Origin: Rhyacichthys aspro
Taxonomy: Eukaryota > Chordata > Actinopteri > Gobiiformes > Rhyacichthyidae
Direction: 5' to 3'
Length of the DNA stretch: 64,000 nucleotides
Assembly (NCBI GenBank): GCA_036850595.1
Contig: CM072161.1
Coordinates: 7,585,905 to 7,649,904 of the forward strand
The notes below the pieces were generated by a model. The model searched no databases, was not told the DNA's origin, and saw only the letters and a list, made by a program, of their open reading frames with translations. The position numbers and the translations under genes were made by a program. Shown piece after piece: positions 48,401 to 58,800 of the stretch (its first letter is position 1; each line of letters opens with the position of its first letter).

Positions 48401-51267
48401 AGAGACACGAGCATCAAACACCCGTCAAGCATACAGCACAGATGCAAACAGATCAGACATCTTTCCCCAAAGCTCTCTACATTTATGGACTCTGGTGTTC
48501 TGTTTTTCCCTGTACATTCTCCCCATTTCCCTCCTCCTCTCTGTGCTTTTCTTGTGTTGTTCTTCTTCGTTGTTTCATTTTTCCCTTTTTTTGCACTGGC
48601 CCATAGTGATGCCTTTAACACCTCCCGTGTGATGCAGGTTTGGCTCAGTGTTTCTGTGGACAGACAGCCCACTCTCTAACGATGCAAATGTCCTGCTAAG
48701 TGGTCATTGAGCATGGTAAGCCGGAATTGAGCCTCTAAAAACGACTTCGAAAACCCCAATGAGCAAGTCAAAACCAACAATGAGCATGTGGACGTACTTT
48801 GCTTTCTGGTGGTGGGGATGCAATCAAGGAAAAAGACGACAAAATTGAAGAAGGAGAATGAGTTGAAGCTGGAGTGAAAAGGTTGGCAGGTGGCGTCCTC
48901 GCAGAAGACTGCCCCCTACCTGCCCACTGTGTCCCATACTCCATGTGTGGTGCTGTAAGTATTTTAGAGAAATGACAGATAATGACTGCACGGTTAAGCT
49001 GCATTTCAACAAATAATGTCTGTTCTTAAGTTCTTGGTTCTGTTGCACTCAAAGTAATAGTGAAAGTGCAAATATCAAAATAAAAAAGTGATGCTGGTGA
49101 ACTAACCTCTTACCAGCTCTGTTAAACTGAAATCTATTCTAGTCTCAACAGGTTACATCAGCATCAACACATACATAAGAGTAGATGTTTTGGGTTTCTT
49201 ATATATTTCTTATATAAGTGATTTATGTATAGATTCATTATGAAGGTCCATTCTGCTGTTTTTATGTTCAATGTAAGGCATTTATTTTCCTCTTCAGAAT
49301 GTACTCAAGTGCTCATATATTTTTTTTTTATCTACTACAATATTCTAATGTCCTGGTTGTATTTAAATAAAACATGTTTAGTATGCAGCTGCTCCTGACA
49401 GGCTGGGTGCACTTATGCACTCGTCCAGACTGCTCATAAGTGACCTTGCTGCATAGGATGTAAAAGAGGGGGTTGTGTACCGTTGTATACAGTGTTTACC
49501 AAATGACTTCATGAATGTTATTTTGGTTTTGACATGTGTATGTGTACCTGCACAGATGCTGATGGTGAAGGCAATTGGAACAATTCTCAAGGTGTGTGTG
49601 TTTGTACAAGGATAGCACATAAACTAGAATTTAAACCGCTCTACCTTTTGCTTTAAAAATCTCCATTATGTTCCATATTAGAAGACTGCAGACTTCTAGC
49701 CTCTGATGCATGTTAGTCACAATCTTGTCCCTTTAGCACATATTGTTCCATGTCACCTCTTTGCTTCAAACTGAAAACAAATACATGCTGTTTGATTGGC
49801 AACTTGTTTACCATTTCAGATCCCAATGCTAATCCTAACAAACGCCAGAGGCAGCCTGCGCTTTTGGGAGACCATCCTCCTGATTATGGTAAATGTTCAC
49901 CATTAATTAGCAAATATAGTAATAGAGTATCTGTCATAAACATTATTTATTTTTAATTTTTTTTAGGCGGCCCACAAGGAGGTTATCATGGCTACAATGA
50001 TGACAGCTATGGTCCCCCACCTCCTCACCGTATGGGGCCAGGGATTGGAGGCCGTGGCCGTGGGAGCCAGCGCTATGGTCCTGGGTATGGACCACCACCC
50101 TCTGAGTATGGACCCCATGCCGACTCACCAGTCCTCATGGTGTATGGCCTTGAACCCTCTAAAATCAACGCAGACAAAGTCTTTAACATATTCTGTCTCT
50201 ACGGCAATGTAGAAAGGGTGAGTAGTGTAGAAAAACATATATATAAAACAATATGTATGGTTGAGCCCTTTCAACTTAAATTCCTCATTTTGTGTTAGGT
50301 AAAGTTCATGAAGAGTAAACCTGGGGCAGCAATGGTGGAGATGGGAGACTGTTATTCAGTGGACCGAGCCATCACTCACCTCAACAATACGTTTCTCTTT
50401 GGGCAGAAACTTAATGTTTGGTAGGAACAACTGAGCTTGTCAAAGCATATAAACATGCTATAAAGGTAACAAGAGATGCTTAATGAAGAGTTCACTTTTC
50501 CCTTGCAGTGTCTCAAAGCAGCAGGCAATTGTGCCAGGCCAGTGCTATCAATTAGATGACAACACCAGCAGCTTTAAAGACTTTCATGGCTCACGCAACA
50601 ACCGCTTCACTTCACCAGAACAGGCAGCCAAGAACCGAATCCAGCATCCCAGCAATGTCCTGCACTTTTTTAATGCAGCGCCAGACATCTCTGAAGAGTT
50701 CTTCACCCAGGTCAGAAAGACATTTCTTCTTGTCTTCAGTCTTTGAACCTATAATTATTTCACAACCTTTAATCTGTTTTATTTTTGTAGGTGTGTGAGG
50801 AATTAGGAATCAAAAGCCCCTCGAGTGTGAAACTTTTTACAGGAAAAAGTAAGTTTGTGTGGGAAAGTGTTTACCCCTTGAAGATGACCAATTAAAAAAA
50901 AAAAAAGTTAAATTCCATTTTATTTATGAATTCCTTTATCAGTTTGTTATAGTCAGACTTCTGTTGACTCACTCTGCTTTGAACGAAGGATGCAAATATA
51001 ATACTGTACTTTTTTATCCCTCTGTGGTCCAATAGGTGAGAGGAGTTCATCTGGTCTGCTAGAGTGGGAATCAATTAATGATGCCATGGAAGCCCTTGCT
51101 TTAATGAACCATTATCTGATGAAAAACTCAAGTAAGTCATCCACGGTAAAATACATGTATGTTGGGTTTGGGATTTCTAAATGTTTTTTATTTCTTTGAC
51201 TCTTCTAGGTGGTCCTTATCCTTACACGCTGAAGCTCTGCTTCTCAACCACACATCATGCCAACTAA
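45409..51267 (+). CDS. hnrnpl: Heterogeneous nuclear ribonucleoprotein L (complete, 517 aa)
   Basis: A nuclear RNA-binding protein that binds CA-rich RNA and controls splicing, export and stability. Exons: 45409-45492, 45866-45984, 46103-46340, 46457-46542, 46652-46748, 46822-46894, 49820-49888, 49967-50217, 50299-50420, 50509-50710, 50791-50848, 51036-51131, 51209-51267 (517 codons plus stop). Four RRMs are visible: PVVHIRGLVDGVMEADLVEA, VLLLTIINPIYPITTDVLYT, PVLMVYGLEPSKINADKVFN and SNVLHFFNAAPDISEEFF. A Gly/Tyr/Pro-rich linker (GGYHGYNDDSYGPPPPHR) lies between RRM2 and RRM3. The N-terminus (MAAAAGRYYGEGGRASKRQK) is shorter than in mammals and lacks the long glycine run. One intron is AT-AC, and the 2.9-kb intron holds a candidate poison exon. 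The start ATG has A at -3. Confidence 0.96.
46543..46651 (+). other. hnrnpl: U12-type AT-AC intron of hnrnpl
   Basis: The exon ends at 46542 in GGTTGA and the intron starts ATATCCTTTT, a perfect U12 AT-AC donor. A branch-site-like ACCTTAACTT lies at 46631-46640, about 14 nt before the 3' end GCTGACAC at 46651. The next exon starts ATTTGACTCTG. Only this pair of boundaries gives AMVEFDSVQSAQRAK in RRM2. No GT-AG pair nearby does so. It is a minor-spliceosome intron of 109 nt. Confidence 0.93.
47670..48470 (+). promoter_or_regulatory. hnrnpl: CA-rich splicing regulatory block in hnrnpl
   Basis: An unusually dense, non-tandem scatter of CACA/ACAC motifs on the sense strand, for example at 47679, 47770, 47797, 47928, 48018, 48094, 48132, 48202 and 48403-48440. 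CA-rich clusters are the known binding sites of hnRNP L. The block lies just upstream of the candidate poison exon within the longest intron, so it is a likely autoregulatory target. Confidence 0.7.
48607..48715 (+). other. hnrnpl: Candidate poison exon of hnrnpl
   Basis: The acceptor CCCATAG follows about 110 nt of nearly pure pyrimidine-rich sequence (from about 48490). The donor ATG|GTAAGC at 48716 is strong. The 109-nt exon read in the frame left by exon 46822-46894 gives VMPLTPPV and then TGA at 48630-48632. Inclusion would therefore truncate the protein and trigger nonsense-mediated decay. An alternative acceptor GATGCAG at 48637 also leads to a stop. Mammalian HNRNPL is known to autoregulate through a poison exon in the equivalent intron with CA-rich elements. 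Identity with that exon is inferred, not shown. Confidence 0.7.
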
Positions 51268-51516
51268 ATACTCCTCTCTTCAACTCATTATATTGTTCTG
51301 TCTTTGTGTAGAGTATGTTGTTTTAGTGTCACTCCCCACAAAACAATAATATGAATATTAATGGTACATAGAAATGTGCTTTAAAATATGTTTCCTTAAC
51401 TTTTGTATCATAACATTTACTGCCTGTTTTACTATCAGTTGTTCAAAGCACCACTACATAAAAAGCAGATACTATTCAGAATTAACATGTAGTGTGCACC
51501 TGGTTCTTGTATTTTT

Positions 51517-51522
51517 AATAAA
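51517..51522 (+). terminator. hnrnpl: hnrnpl polyadenylation signal
   Basis: AATAAA about 250 nt after the stop codon. It is the first canonical signal in the 3' UTR and is followed by T/GT-rich sequence. Confidence 0.7.
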
Positions 51523-51973
51523 GTGAACAGTACCTCTAATGTTGTTGGATATTATAAACAAACAGAACCACATAAATAATACAAAAATACAACATGATAT
51601 GGCATGTATTTTAAATGCAAGTTTAGTAATTAGTGTTGCATCATAACTACATTTTTTCCATACAGTTTTATTTGAATATATCAATATCTCGAGGTGACAG
51701 TAGATGTATTTTAATTTTATTTGGTTAACATGATGAATTCCATTGTCTGACTCTATCCTACTAATCCCTTCTGCATAGGGGTCTAAATTCAAAATGTGAC
51801 GAGCTCATTCTGTTCAGCTAAGCTGTTATATTTGCTCAATGCCTGGACACGTCTATTTAAACTCAGTTCATATTACTGATCACATTACTAACTCTAACTA
51901 CTTCTACTTAACCTGTAGCCCTGGGAAATTACCCTACACATACCCCACACGTACCAACAGCTCCCTAAACAGT

Positions 51974-51987
51974 CCACCAGGGGGCGA
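51974..51987 (+). promoter_or_regulatory. CTCF-like motif between hnrnpl and irf2bp1
   Basis: CCACCAGGGGGCGA matches the CTCF core at 13 of 14 positions. It lies in the spacer between two same-direction housekeeping genes, a typical place for an insulator or boundary site. Confidence 0.5.
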
Positions 51988-52440
51988 TCCTACTTCTAGC
52001 TGTGATCAGCAGCTCCTTTCTCCTGATGCTCAGTAATTCGGTTAAATGTAGTTAGGAGATTTTTTTTTATTTTTATTTTTTAATCTTAATAACTAAAATA
52101 GATTTAGGGAAGGTGAACGAGGTCGTATAGTACATAACAGAGAGCTGAACTGTGAGAGAGACGTTAGTAAAGAAAAAACTAAATCTTACTTTTCAATTAA
52201 TAGTTAATTTATACGGTCTGTTATGTAGAATCTTTTAAACATGACACGTGATTGATATTAAGTTTAAGTTTGGTGTCTATGATATTATAAGACGGACATA
52301 AAAATGCAGTCATACTAGTTTTCATGTTATTTTTATGAATTTACAAATCCATGTTTAGTATAATATTGTAGTATGTTTAAACACATTTTCCCCTCAACAT
52401 TTCTCCTTTACAAGTGTGAGGATTTGAACTATTTCGAAAA

Positions 52441-52459
52441 ACTACAAGTCCCACGCTGC
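52441..52459 (+). promoter_or_regulatory. irf2bp1: ZNF143-like promoter element
   Basis: ACTACAAGTCCCACGCTGC closely fits the ZNF143/Staf motif (ACTACAA, two bases, CCCA, then GC-rich end). It lies about 290 bp upstream of the irf2bp1 ATG in a TATA-less region, consistent with the start of the promoter and 5' UTR. Confidence 0.6.
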
Positions 52460-52730
52460 TTCAGACGCAACTGGCGTAGGTGTTTCCGGTGTCTTATAAC
52501 ATTTTACTTCCTTCTACACAGACCGACACGAACAAACCGAAAAAGAAGACGTTGCTAACTTCCTAATGCTGCTGTCAACACTCCCATAATTCGCTTGATT
52601 TCTGTTGATTTCTTGTCATAAAAGCTGCGGTATGTGCTAAGTGGTGGCTACGGACTGAAGAACTGGTGATAAACGTTGACTCTAGCGCGAAGGCCTCCGA
52701 AGAAAGTTTGGTCGAGGGCCTGTAAACAAC

Positions 52731-54506
52731 ATGTCCTCCGCCTCGCAGTCTTCCTCTAGACGGCAGTGGTGCTACCTCTGCGACCTGCCCAAGATGCCGT
52801 GGGCCATGCTGTGGGAGTTCAGTGAGGCTGTGTGCCGGGGCTGTGTCAACTACGACGGCGCGGACAGGATAGAGCTGCTGATTGAGACGGCCCGGCAGCT
52901 CAAGAGCACCCACGGGGTCTTAGATGGCAGGTCTCCCGGTCCACAGCAGAGCAAACCCAGTTCATCTGGGCCCACTGAAGCCGGGCGGCAGCATGGGGAG
53001 CGTGCAGACAGGGGGAGGGGTGAGTATGGGGTGTCCTCTCGTCTCCCCAACGGCCTCCATAGAGCAGAAGATGTGGCCTTGTCAGAAGGTAGTCGCCAGA
53101 GTCCAAATACTCGGCGGGCTATAGCTGGGACACTACCTAATCTTCACGGGACCATACCCCATGCGCTCATAGCCCAGAGCCTGGTAGGAGCCTCTCATGG
53201 TCTCTTAGCCCCCTTATCAGGTTCTAGGGCAGGGGCCACACCTATAGCTGTGTCTGCAGGTCCCATGATGGGAGATGGTAGTAGAAGGCCAGTGGTGCCC
53301 CTGGGGGTTGGGGCCAGCACCTCTGCTCTTGGTATAGACCCGGCATTGTGGAGGAACAATGAAGTAATGGCTGAACTCAATGAGATTGCTCGAAATCGTG
53401 TTGAAGGCTGGCCCAACCGTCCCAAAGTGGTGCGGGATGTACTCGTCGCTCTCAGCAGCTGTGTCCCGTTCAACGTGCGCTTCAGGAAAGACCACAATCT
53501 GATGGGCAGAGTCCTGGCGTTCGATGCCAGTGCTACTCCGGAGTTTGAGCTTAAGGTGTTTGTGGAGTACCCCTGCGGCTCAGGGATGATCTTCTCTGGG
53601 GTCCCGGAGCTGGTGAGGCAGATGTTCCGTGATTCAGCAAAAGATGCTGGAAAAGCAGTGAACTCTGGGCTCCGTTATGTGGAGTATGAGAAGAGACACG
53701 GCAGCGGGGACTGGCGCGGCCTGTCAGAGCTGCTCAACGACGGAGTGCGGCTGTTCAAAGAGCCCCCTATCCCCGAAGTCCTGCCTCAGCCAGATCCGGT
53801 TCTTTCCATGGCAGCTGTGGGACGTCCTATATCGGCCAAGAACACTGGTCGGCGCCGTAAAGCCTCTCCGGGCTCAGAAAACGGTGAGAGTGAAGGCAGA
53901 TCGGAACACCCCGGCAGAGAGGCCTGGTCCCGTGGGGCGTACCCCGGTATGGAGCCCATCTCTGCTCTGGTGGCACCCCCTGATGGCCCCCCTCGCCTGC
54001 ACAGCCAGCCTTCACCCATCTCAGCGCTCATGGGAGTGGCAGACAGCCTGAGCTCCAGCCAGCTGGCCCGGGACAGCCCCAGCATGTCAGCTGGCCACAC
54101 CTCTGCAGCGGGCCGGCCCCCCAGCAGCAGCCCCTCCACCGCCTCCACCTCAGTGTCCCAGGCCGCCATGGGACAAGGGTCTGCTTCCGGGGCGTCCAGT
54201 AACACTACGGCGGGAGAGTCGAGCAGCGGGACCCAGGCCACTCTGCTCTGCTGCACGTTGTGTCGAGAGCGTCTGGAGGACACACATTTTGTCCAGTGTC
54301 CCTCCGTCCCACACCACAAGTTCTGTTTCCCCTGCACCCGGGGGTTCATCCGCAGCCAAGGCCAGGGCAGTGAGGTGTACTGCCCCAGTGGAGAGCGCTG
54401 TCCCTTGGTGGGCTCCAACGTGCCCTGGGCTTTCATGCAGGGAGAGATCTCCACCATCTTGGCTGCAGACGGGGATGTGACGGTCAAGAAGGAGAGCGAC
54501 CCTTGA
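52731..54506 (+). CDS. irf2bp1: Interferon regulatory factor 2-binding protein 1 (complete, 591 aa)
   Basis: A nuclear co-repressor of IRF2 with a RING-type E3-like C-terminus. It is a single coding exon of 591 codons, close to the 584 aa of the mammalian protein, which is also intronless in its coding part. The N-terminal zinc finger shows Cys14, Cys17, Cys35 and Cys38 (WCYLCDLPKMPWAMLWEFSE). The middle is Ser/Pro/Gly-rich and low in conservation, with a conserved block VPFNVRFRKDHNLMGRV. The C-terminal RING-like domain runs from CCTLCRERLEDTHFVQCPS through FCFPCTRGFIRSQGQG to CPSGERCPLVGSNVPWAFM. The family alternatives IRF2BP2 and IRF2BPL are less likely given length, lack of poly-Gln and synteny. 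An intron follows in the 3' UTR. Confidence 0.95.
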   Translation: MSSASQSSSRRQWCYLCDLPKMPWAMLWEFSEAVCRGCVNYDGADRIELLIETARQLKSTHGVLDGRSPGPQQSKPSSSGPTEAGRQHGERADRGRGEYGVSSRLPNGLHRAEDVALSEGSRQSPNTRRAIAGTLPNLHGTIPHALIAQSLVGASHGLLAPLSGSRAGATPIAVSAGPMMGDGSRRPVVPLGVGASTSALGIDPALWRNNEVMAELNEIARNRVEGWPNRPKVVRDVLVALSSCVPFNVRFRKDHNLMGRVLAFDASATPEFELKVFVEYPCGSGMIFSGVPELVRQMFRDSAKDAGKAVNSGLRYVEYEKRHGSGDWRGLSELLNDGVRLFKEPPIPEVLPQPDPVLSMAAVGRPISAKNTGRRRKASPGSENGESEGRSEHPGREAWSRGAYPGMEPISALVAPPDGPPRLHSQPSPISALMGVADSLSSSQLARDSPSMSAGHTSAAGRPPSSSPSTASTSVSQAAMGQGSASGASSNTTAGESSSGTQATLLCCTLCRERLEDTHFVQCPSVPHHKFCFPCTRGFIRSQGQGSEVYCPSGERCPLVGSNVPWAFMQGEISTILAADGDVTVKKESDP

Positions 54507-54531
54507 CGTCTCCGTACGCTTGTGGTCAATG

Positions 54532-54718
54532 GTAAGCACCTGCACATTTCACCACTAAACATAAAGAGTGTTGGGTCAAGCCTGTGTTGAGATGTTTCAA
54601 TGTTTATTTTTTCCTTTAATCACTGTCACCAAATCGGGTAACACTAAAGAGTAAAATAATATTCTAATATAATAGATCACACAAAATCCTTACAATAATG
54701 CCTTTCTTCTCTTTCCAG
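54532..54718 (+). other. irf2bp1: Intron in the irf2bp1 3' UTR
   Basis: The donor AATG|GTAAGC lies 25 nt after the stop codon, and the acceptor CTTCTCTTTCCAG ends at 54718. Both sites are strong and correctly spaced (187 nt). The junction is closer than the roughly 50-55 nt needed to trigger nonsense-mediated decay, so the transcript should be stable. Confidence 0.7.
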
Positions 54719-55542
54719 TGGAGCGTAAACTTTTGAAAGCACTTCCCATAATGTCAAGCAGAGGTCCACTTTGGCTGCAGTGACGTGTGCCTCCGAGAGC
54801 AGAGAACCTCTGAAACCACAGGAGAACAGCTACAGAAACACAATAAACTGAGACAAGGTCCACTTCCTCGAGGGACGTCTGGTAGGGCTCACCCGGTGCA
54901 TTGCGGCTGAATGTTTCCCGTCAAAAACCTCTCCTTTGTCCAGAGCTGCAGAGGCTGGTCCATCAGGCCACATTTCAAACACCCAGGATCGAAAGCACAT
55001 GCTTCTTTTATGAATGACAATCTCTTTTTTTTTTTTGTCTTTTTTTGTCACTCTTGTATACTTTTGCATATTGTCCTATACCGATGGATGACACTGATAC
55101 TCATGCTTTGACAGAATCATCCATTTCTTTAAAAGACAAAAACAAAAAATGAATGTTTAAAATGTGGCAAAACCATTGGGTCCTTAAAAGCCAAGGTTTG
55201 AAATTGTAACCCCACTGTCTGTCTCTTATTGTATATCAAAAATGTGAATTTACTTTCAATATGGCTCTGTAATTTCTATTTTTGATACAATACAAATTTA
55301 TATGTATTTGTTTATAGTGATGAGAAGACCAAAGATGGCTTCATGCTCAGTGTAATTTTCTGTATTGTAGCTGTGTATCCTGTATTTACTGACAACCTTG
55401 GCATCCGTCACTGATTCGTCTGTCACATGTAAGCTTGCTTTGTCTTATTTACTTTGGAATTATATGTATGGTAAAGTAATTAGCACCACAATCTTCAATG
55501 GTTAACCCACATACCCATGTGATCGTACTTGGTCAGCTCTAT

Positions 55543-55548
55543 AATAAA
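55543..55548 (+). terminator. irf2bp1: irf2bp1 polyadenylation signal
   Basis: AATAAA about 1 kb past the stop codon. It is the last + strand signal before the convergent micu2 gene, whose own signal lies only 25 nt further on. Confidence 0.75.
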
Positions 55549-55572
55549 AGACAAAATAGTTAAAATAGTTGG

Positions 55573-55578
55573 TTTATT
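55573..55578 (-). terminator. micu2: micu2 polyadenylation signal
   Basis: TTTATT on the + strand is AATAAA on the micu2 strand, about 320 nt past the micu2 stop codon. Cleavage 10-30 nt downstream would overlap the irf2bp1 3' end. Confidence 0.7.
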
Positions 55579-55897
55579 CATTGGACACAGAGTATTTCAT
55601 ATTCAGGTGTGGAAGCCATTTTTACAAAACCATAATTAACGTGACAACCACAGTTAAATATTTGGAAATCACATGCTTTTCCAAGTGCAATTGAAAAACT
55701 ATTAAAGAGTAAAAAATACTTGATGTAGCCCATATATCAAACCCCAGAGTGTTAAATTAACTCTTATAAGTGTAAACATTATCAGAATGGAGTGGTTCTT
55801 AACTAGTGCTCACATTATAAATCTTTTTCATGCCTTGTGATCAAATGTACAGGCGGGCAGTGGTTGGAGTGATCATGATCATTTTCACAGTGTAGCT

Positions 55898-58800
55898 CTA
55901 GATGGGACACCTGCCGCCCCCCAGGGCTTCCTGAGCTCCCTTCAGGGTCTCTTGTTTCACACACTTCCAAAAGCCAGAAAAGCCAGTCTGAGGCTGCACC
56001 TGCATCACAACAGGAAATGAAAACGTGGTAATAAGACAAAGTTAGAGCAATATACTTTAATACTAAAAACAATTTACCTTCAGACCCCGCAGTACTCTGT
56101 CTGTCATCACACCAATGAACTCTTTGTGGCTCAGACAGTTGTCTCCATCAACGTCGAACAGTTTAAAGACAGTGTCCAGCACATTTTCAGAGAGATCATG
56201 ACCTGTGGCGATCCTAACAGCTCGCTTGAATTGTGCTGCATTCAGAAGAAAAACAAACTATCAACTTTCTAAATCGAGAAACATTTGTAATCATTAAAAC
56301 TAGCTTACCCATCCCAACAGGACGATTGGCTTCTGAAACCATTTTCATGGTAAAAGCAAAATCTTCCAAATTGTTGGAGAAAAGGCAGAAGGCTCTGAAT
56401 TCTTCAAACGTGATACTCTACAAGACAAACAATTGTTCTATGAACTGACAGCACATGGTGGTGATGATGACTGTGTTAAAAAACCTAGTACCTGTCCAGC
56501 TGGGATCTTCTTCCTCATGTTTTGCCAATACATTTCATTGTCTTCCTCATTAGTGTAGTGTAATAACCATTCGGCAAAGTCTTCTCGACGCATGGTGGAC
56601 ATCCCTTTGGAGAACTGCAGAAACTCCATCTCCTGGACCTCAGCTTGTAGGTCCTCCATGAACCTACAAACACAAATGATTTAGTAGTGGTCATGTTTTT
56701 ATCTATGATCCAAAAGCCAATAAAGTACAAATAAAAAATGAAGAACAGTTTATGTAGTTTAGTCACTTAATTATAAATTATATATTTTATCTACCTGCGG
56801 AACTCCTGAAACTGAAGCTTATTTTCTCCTTTCTTCCCAAAAAAGTAGGCCTGCAGTGTTGTGTTCACAGCATCTGCCTCCTCTGCTGTGTTCTGCTGGA
56901 AGTAAATATGATTTTTTTAAATAACCCAAAAAACAAGGTGGCCATTAGGATGTTCAAATTTATAATCATAATTATGCAGAAATTATACATTTCTAATAAT
57001 GCACCCACCTCAGTGCTGTCCTTGTCTATTGGCACTCGTTTTTTGAGACTTGTTTTACTTTTTGCAATGATTTTCTTGAGCTTTAGGATTGTAAAAAAAA
57101 AAAAAAAAAAAAAAAAAAGAAAAGAAAAAATTTGGTTAAAACAGCAAAAAAAAAAAATTAGCATTGTAACACACAAATCTCAAAAATTATGAGGTAAATC
57201 AAAATCTAAACAAGGACCTGAGTATCTAATCTGACCTGTACAAACCACCAAATAGAGAACAATATTTGACTGAACACAGATACTACAGCAAAACAAATGT
57301 AGAGTAGAAGACAAACATGCACTGTCAACTAATTCCACTGAATGCATTTTTGCGTTGTGCACCAAGTCACAACATGTAGCGACGACACAAGGTGCCAACA
57401 TGCAGTTGATGGAAATAAAACTAGCCTAGGCCTGATCTACGCAGACACAAGTTTCCTCTTGACATCACGGAGACACGTCTGGCCAGAGCAGACACACGAT
57501 GTCAAGAAAGGGTGACATAGACTAGACTGAGTCAGGCTGCACAGATGCAAACACAAAAGAGAGCAGACAATGACAGGAGCAGCTCACAGGCCACTTCTCC
57601 CTCACCTTTCACCGGGGCTGGAGTCACACAGAAGTCCTGAGATACTACTGTGTAGCATCTGGACTTAGGCAGCATTAAAGGTGGCAACATTTGGAAATTC
57701 AGTGCAAAAAAACTATTTCTTATATACAATGTTAAACCATAAAGGCAGAACTTAAAGATCAAACATTGATGTATGACTGTGTGATTCAGTAGAATATAAT
57801 CTTACCTTTAAAAATTCCTTTTTGTCCACTTGCTCATTGCCATCAACATCGAGCATTTTGAAAGCGATTTGAAATCCTGTACGTGGCTCTGAAACAGCAG
57901 CAAGCAGTCAGTTATACAACTTAAGCAATCCAAAAATAAATGTGAAGTTTGTTGGTTACCACTAAAGTTATACCAGTACATGCGCTCACTATCAGAACCT
58001 CTTTTACTTGACTTTACTTCAAAGCACTTAAAAAGAGCTCATACTCAAACTTATTGTAAAACATGATATTGGGACATCTCTATTAATCCTTAAAACAAAA
58101 TAAATCATTGCACACCCAGGTCCGAATTAGAGTTACTTTAACAGATGTAGAGCAGGGATGTGCAATGATTTCTTTTGTTACTAGAAAAAAAGCACATTTA
58201 TGACATGTCTACAAATGTCCTGAGATGCACTTACTTGTGAGGATAGTCAGCAGAAACAGATACTCTGTGTAGGATATTAGACCTGTAAGGCACACCTGAG
58301 TTAGATGCAAGTGTTAATGAGTGTTAATGTCCTTTTGTGAGAAAAAGGTGTGGGGTTTACCATTGTCTCCTAAAGTTCTGAAAAGTGAATTCCCTGCCTG
58401 GGCTTTTGCAGCAGCAGTCAACATTTTATGAACCTCCTGCAAAAAAAAAAAAAAAAAAAAAAAAAGAGAACCACTGGCATCTACACTAAGACCATTTTCA
58501 TAAATCCCTTTTTATATCCACATACCTTTTCTGTTAGAACCCTCTTCTGCAGCTTTCCTAATAAAAGAGTAAAGTGACTGGTTAAATGCTATTTATATTG
58601 TGACATTTTTCATAATTCCGTATTATATTAAAGAGTATCTTCCATGGGTGCTCCTTACTGTCAACCTTCTCGAGCATCACAGAGTAGAGGAAATCTCTGG
58701 GAGTCATGTAAGGCTCGTTCTGGTAAACCACGGAGGCAAACTGGATAAAACGAAGCTTTCTGGCGGACAGTTGAGGGGTGGCTCCTTCCTGGAAAAGCGT

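Noticed and set aside
53786..54562. 258-codon open frame on the - strand within irf2bp1.
   Set aside because: It is an antisense shadow of a GC-rich coding exon. It does not resemble a known protein and lies opposite the conserved RING-like region.
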